Below are positions 59,847 through 64,000 of a DNA stretch of 64,000 nucleotides, piece after piece. Under the pieces are notes generated by a model. That model ran no database searches. It had not been told where the DNA came from and was given only the letters and a program-made list of their open reading frames with translations. The stretch is from Bostrychus sinensis (Eukaryota; Chordata; Actinopteri; Gobiiformes; Eleotridae): positions 21,219,520 to 21,283,519 of the forward strand of contig CM036257.1 of assembly GCA_020698575.1 (NCBI GenBank), in the 5' to 3' direction. Numbering within the stretch: the stretch's first letter is position 1; each line of letters begins with the position of its first letter. Position numbers and translations under genes: made by a program.

Positions 59847-61045
59847 TATAATATAATATTTAATAGGATGTAGGCCAAAACTTTAATTACATGAATGACA
59901 AAGATAAAGATGTTGCCAACCTGTAGCCTTTTATTTCACTGTGTATCCTCTGGCAAAGTACTGAACCACTGCAGCACTTTGCCTGAGTCACTCTGATTGG
60001 GACTCTTTGTCACTGAGCCTATTAGAACAGTTGGTCATTAGTTTGACTGACACAGATTCCCTAAGGAACTGTAATTTCAACCAAAAAAAGTTTGAATTCA
60101 AAGTTGTGGTGTTATGAGTTGATACTTTAATGTCCTCTTACAATACTGGAATGTCCTTTTTTTCTCCAAACCTACACAGACTATGCATATAATCCCTTTA
60201 AACCATTCTTTCAACTTTAATTCACTTTGGCACATCCCTAACTAGCCTGTGATCAGAAGCTCTGCCCACTTGGAAGCAGGCTGTGTAAGAGGCTTGTACT
60301 GACTCGAGCAGGCTGCTGGCAAACTGCTCCTGGCCTGGACATCAAGCTCAGCCAGCACACTGTTTAAAAAAAGGGAATGAAATTAATAACTGAATACTGC
60401 TTTTAGCAAGAATCCACCCAGCCGCTCATTAACAGTGACACTGATATTCACTAAGTCAAATGTTCAACAGTATACCGATGTCACTAGAGCCATAAAGACA
60501 CATACATAAAGCAATAAATATAACTTTCACCTATTTTTTTGTTATCTCAGCCACCTCGTAGTGCTCCATAACCGCTTCAGAGTGCAGATACTTTCAAAGT
60601 CACATCCACCACTGAGACCACCGTTGACATCCACTGACCTGAAACATGATGCAACTGGCTTAACACTTGGGTCTTTGGCAGATCTTTTTGCCAACATGGC
60701 TCTTGCCAGTCTGTCAGTGTCAGATGAGACTACCATCTCTGTACTGTATGTTATGTCCTAGGATGAAAAGGGGTTGTGAAACATGTTAATAGCATAGAAG
60801 TCTAAAAATTTTACATTTATGCATTGCTGGCCTTGTTGTTGTAATATGAGTAACTGTATTGTATTAAGCAAGGCTTTCCTCTCTGATGTGATTTAAACAC
60901 AAACTACTGCAGCCTCAGAGGGTCAAACCATCCTTCTTTTCTTTCGGGTTTTCCTTTCCAGCTACAGCAAATCATCTGGCTTTTTGCGTTTCTATTTCCA
61001 AATAAGTTAACAAAATTACAATTTAAAGCCTTTGGTTTTTCAAAG

Positions 61046-62024
61046 GGGTAATGTTATGCTTTTATTTATATTTTTAAACCAATCTTTGTTACATCTAGAG
61101 CAGCACTGCCAGCTTTCCAACTTTTAAAAACATTATCTGACTAAAAGAAAGCTTTTCAGCCATTACTTTACTACTGCCATATCAAAACAGGTGAAGAGAC
61201 CAGCAGAGGACAGCAGAGTGCAGAGCTGGTACACTATTTTGAACAGAACCATAAAAATACAGTTTTTTATTTCCTTATTTCCTTTTGAATGATGCCATTT
61301 TACAACAAAGTGAAAAATAGCAGTGAGAGATCAGTGGAAACAGAGCTGTACATTGTTTTTTGATAAATGAATGAGAGCAGACTGGATGTATAGGGCTTGA
61401 TGATTGGTCAGTGCTTCCTGGAGTGGGCGGGGGTTCATGGAACCAAGTGTTTTGAGGACTCAGAAAGTAGGGCTGCACAATATGGAAAAACATGCGATAT
61501 TCGATAGCTATGTTGAAAATTGCGATAATGATATTATTGTGATATTTGAAAATAGAGCCTACTTTTCATAACATAGTAAGTTAAATTCACTACATTTCAT
61601 AAAAATGTAAATTCCTGTATTTCCAAGTCAAAACAGCGACAAAATCAAAACTTACCACAGACTAAACCAGGAATAAAACAAGGATAAGCTGTGACTAAAT
61701 TAATTAAATTACCACTAAAACTGGACTTTTTAAAAAAATTTATTTAGTCACAACACATGTTCTTTTAAGGCTCTGGAGGAAAATGATTCTTCAGTGTAAA
61801 TCTCTGTCAGATGGAAGACCATAGTGTTATTGTGATATATTTAGATTCTTGTGATACAGATATTGTGTTTGCTGATATTGCGATAACGATAATTTTGCGA
61901 TATATTGTGCAGCCCTATCAGAAAGGCTCTGCCAGAGAATAGAGGATTACTTAAACATGTGTGAATGAAGCAAAACACAACTCCATTTTAACATAGTAGA
62001 AAGCTCAAAAGTCGTTTTTGGATA
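61046..62024. mobile_element. Dispersed repeat family A, copy 3, interrupted
   Basis: Carries the family A segments (ACATCTAGAGCAGCACTG; GAGACCAGCAGAGGACAGCA; TGCTTCCTGGAGTGGGCGGG; GTAGAAAGCTCAAAAG) in the same order. It is split by a younger MITE at 61468-61917. Confidence 0.7.
61468..61917. mobile_element. hAT-like MITE with GGGCTGCACAATAT ends, copy 2, perfect 8-bp target duplication
   Basis: TAGGGCTGCACAATAT and TATATTGTGCAGCCCTA are perfect inverse ends. TCAGAAAG flanks both sides (61460-61467 and 61918-61925). 450 bases, non-coding, inserted in repeat family A copy 3. Confidence 0.9.
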
Positions 62025-62884
62025 ATATATTATATATTATTCATATATTTTGTCTAGGCAAAAGTCATTTTTATTATGTTCAAGGTTAAAAATAGGTTGC
62101 GATTTTTTCTGTTCTGACTTTTCCTGTTGGGTTTGTAATATAGTAATAAATTTGCTGTTGATGAAATACACGGGTCTAGAACGTGTTTAATCTGAGAGCC
62201 TGAAATAAATTTAAATTAGTTAGAAAGTTAGATTTGTCTACAGATGTAATAGATGTACTGTAAGAGTTCACAGCTTGGTTGAGCTGGGAAAGCGCTGTTC
62301 TTACTCAAAAACACATTCAGATGGAGACCTTTTAGCAGGCTCAGCACTCTCTAATCATTTTAATTGCATAGGATTAGACAGATCTGTTTGTCGCTAGAAA
62401 CATTTGCAGCTTAAATAGCGTGGCCTATGCTCTGATGTGACACGACACACTGAGGTGAGAACAGCAACAACACGGCCTGGCACCCCACCGGCTGCGACAG
62501 TGTAATTCAAAACTAATTACGCCGAATTATGAAGTTCATTTGGGTTTCCTCAGAGGAGACTGAGGGGAGCTGTTGACATATGCCTTTTGGTTGTCTGGAA
62601 TATAAATTGAAGTTTCATACAAATTCATAAATGTTGTCCCACGGCTTGTTTGCAGCTGTCGTTACCAAAGGAGGTTATGTTTTCACCATTGTGCCTCAAT
62701 AGTTTGTTGGTTGGTTGCATTCTTTGTCTTAGCAAAAACTGAAAAAGTCTGATTTTGATAGATATTTTAGGAAAGGTCAACAAGGACATTATTCATTTTT
62801 TGAGCAGATTTAGATTACTGTCCAGTTCCAGGATTTATTTTAAGGATGCTGTACAGACTGACAGACGCTGACCAAACTCATACA

Positions 62885-63010
62885 GATGGGTAAAGTGTCT
62901 TGCCCAAGAACGTAACAACAGTATGCAATGCTGGTAGCGAGGATCGAACCGCCAACCTTTGGGTTAAGGGGCGAATGTCTCTACCGACTGAGCAACTGCC
63001 GTCCCATGTA
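62885..63010 (-). mobile_element. tRNA-derived SINE, minus strand
   Basis: The reverse complement reads GGGACGGCAGTTGCTCAGTC, GGTAGAGACATTCGCCCC, a B-box-like GGTTGGCGGTTCGATCC and then the body TTCTTGGGCAAGACACTT. Same architecture as 55471-55680. Confidence 0.75.
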
Positions 63011-63051
63011 CAACCAGGTATTTTTTGTGCATTCTTTACTATTGTGCGTTA

Positions 63052-63125
63052 TAAAAGCTTTGTGGCTCAATGGACGGAGCATTTACAAGATCCCAGGTTC
63101 AAATCCAGGTCTGGGCACTATATGT
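63052..63125 (+). mobile_element. tRNA-like sequence (SINE head rather than a tRNA gene)
   Basis: TTGTGGCTCAATGGACGGAG (A-box-like) and CAGGTTCAAATCCAGGTCTG (B box) are spaced as in a tRNA. No clean acceptor stem pairs at the two ends, and it sits next to another SINE. Confidence 0.45.
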
Positions 63126-64000
63126 ATACCATTGTCAGATAGGGCTAATCCAGTGGCAAAGGTCTGCTCTCTTAAAATGAGTCTGTGGGGGTCATGCTGC
63201 GAATAATGAGCAAGTAGAGACCTGAAAAGACACATACCTTCCCCTGAACCATTATTCGCTGAGCCTTTAGAATACCAATTGTTCCAGGTCCCATTTAAAA
63301 GTCCAACTGAGAGAGACAAAGGTCAGAGCATCCTTATACACAGTGCAATTTCGAACAATACTGATCAACAAGGTTCTTATATTTGTCCAGAAAAGTTTCA
63401 AGGCTTTTTTCTTGCTAATATGGGACTGTATTACAGCCTTACATAGTCTTTTTATACAGAGTCATGCTACACAAAATGTCATTATTATCATCATTATCAC
63501 AATTTATGGTAATTATTTTTGACTATAAACCGCAGCAGCCTCATTTTCTACATTCACTGGGTAGACAGTGTGTTTATCTAAAAAATAGCATACAGTATAC
63601 CAAAGTCATTTTAAGGTTATGTTGATATTTTATTTAATTATCAGGTTCATCTTTGGTTGCAAATTTCCTCTAAAACACCAGTCACATTCTCTCATGGTTT
63701 ACTATGAACTGGAAAGGCTAGTTTTGGATAATGTCAAAATAAAATTATAAAACTGCAATTTCTTTCTGCCAAAACTGAAGCATGTACTGGCAAGGTAATG
63801 GTGAATATTAAACTTTGACCAAATACAAAGGCACCACTTCATTTCCAGTTTTCCTTATCTGTGTTTGTGTTTGGGAATGTATCCACAGGTCATCCCTAAT
63901 AAAACCTGGAGCTGTAATATGAGCTGCTGCTCGTTTTATTTGCATGGGAGGAAAAAAAAATTGCGCAGCCCTGTGGTATCAAATCACATGCTTTTACTGA

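Larger units (their letters stand above)
47935..64000. other. Long non-coding stretch, possibly a first intron
   Basis: No coding exon was recognised in 16 kb outside transposon remnants. Besides the listed repeats there is a run of 20 C at about 50817-50836, a GT-rich tract at 54320-54350, T-runs at 54040-54075, and unique-looking homeodomain-rich blocks noted as findings. Consistent with the upstream part of a large gene, but this is inference. Confidence 0.4.

Noticed and set aside
63060..63125. tRNA gene
   Set aside because: A- and B-box-like motifs exist but the acceptor stem does not pair and a SINE lies next to it; treated as SINE-derived.
1..64000. CRISPR array, prophage, operon or other prokaryotic system
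   Set aside because: The sequence is clearly vertebrate; the tandem repeats are trinucleotide or minisatellite arrays without unique spacers.

Overview
The window is vertebrate nuclear DNA and almost certainly comes from a teleost fish. It has spliced genes with GT-AG introns, five recognisable vertebrate protein-coding genes, and dense fish-type interspersed repeats (hAT-like MITEs, Tc1-like remnants, L1 and L2-type LINE pieces, tRNA-derived SINEs, TAC/GTA trinucleotide arrays). The species cannot be named from sequence alone. No prokaryotic operon, CRISPR array or viral genome is present.

Layout. 1-1525: a large near-perfect inverted repeat running off the left edge. 2985-8278 (+): phospholipase B1-like gene, one SGNH/GDSL repeat plus a C-terminal membrane anchor. 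10038-17208 (-): bpnt1, the 3'(2'),5'-bisphosphate nucleotidase, with a 5'-truncated L1-type LINE and several MITEs in its introns. 18430-25876 (-): a CEACAM-like immunoglobulin-superfamily membrane protein, with many transposons in its introns. 26625-28147 (-) and 28766-30238 (+): saysd1 and the C12orf57 homologue, head to head over a shared short promoter region. 31404-37729 (-), with a 5' non-coding exon from 38781: a short cytospin/SPECC1-like protein with coiled coil and C-terminal calponin-homology domain. 38900-64000: no convincing coding exon. This part holds repeats, a GC-rich promoter-like block with a CRE palindrome and a candidate first exon (about 47220-47934), and stretches that look like conserved non-coding DNA. 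The likeliest reading is the upstream region and long first intron of a developmental or neuronal gene lying further right.

The genes do not form a pathway; they are ordinary neighbours. The most notable pattern is that four of five genes (plb1-like, bpnt1, CEACAM-like, cytospin-like) each need exactly one base removed to read through. A second one-base shift would extend the CEACAM-like tail, and the plb1-like active-site block III looks like the product of two compensating one-base changes. This fits insertion-biased assembly errors better than multiple dead genes. I found no clearly undescribed biological system. The best biological leads are the hAT-like MITE family carrying expanded TAC arrays, the long inverted repeat, and the compact saysd1/C12orf57 bidirectional promoter.
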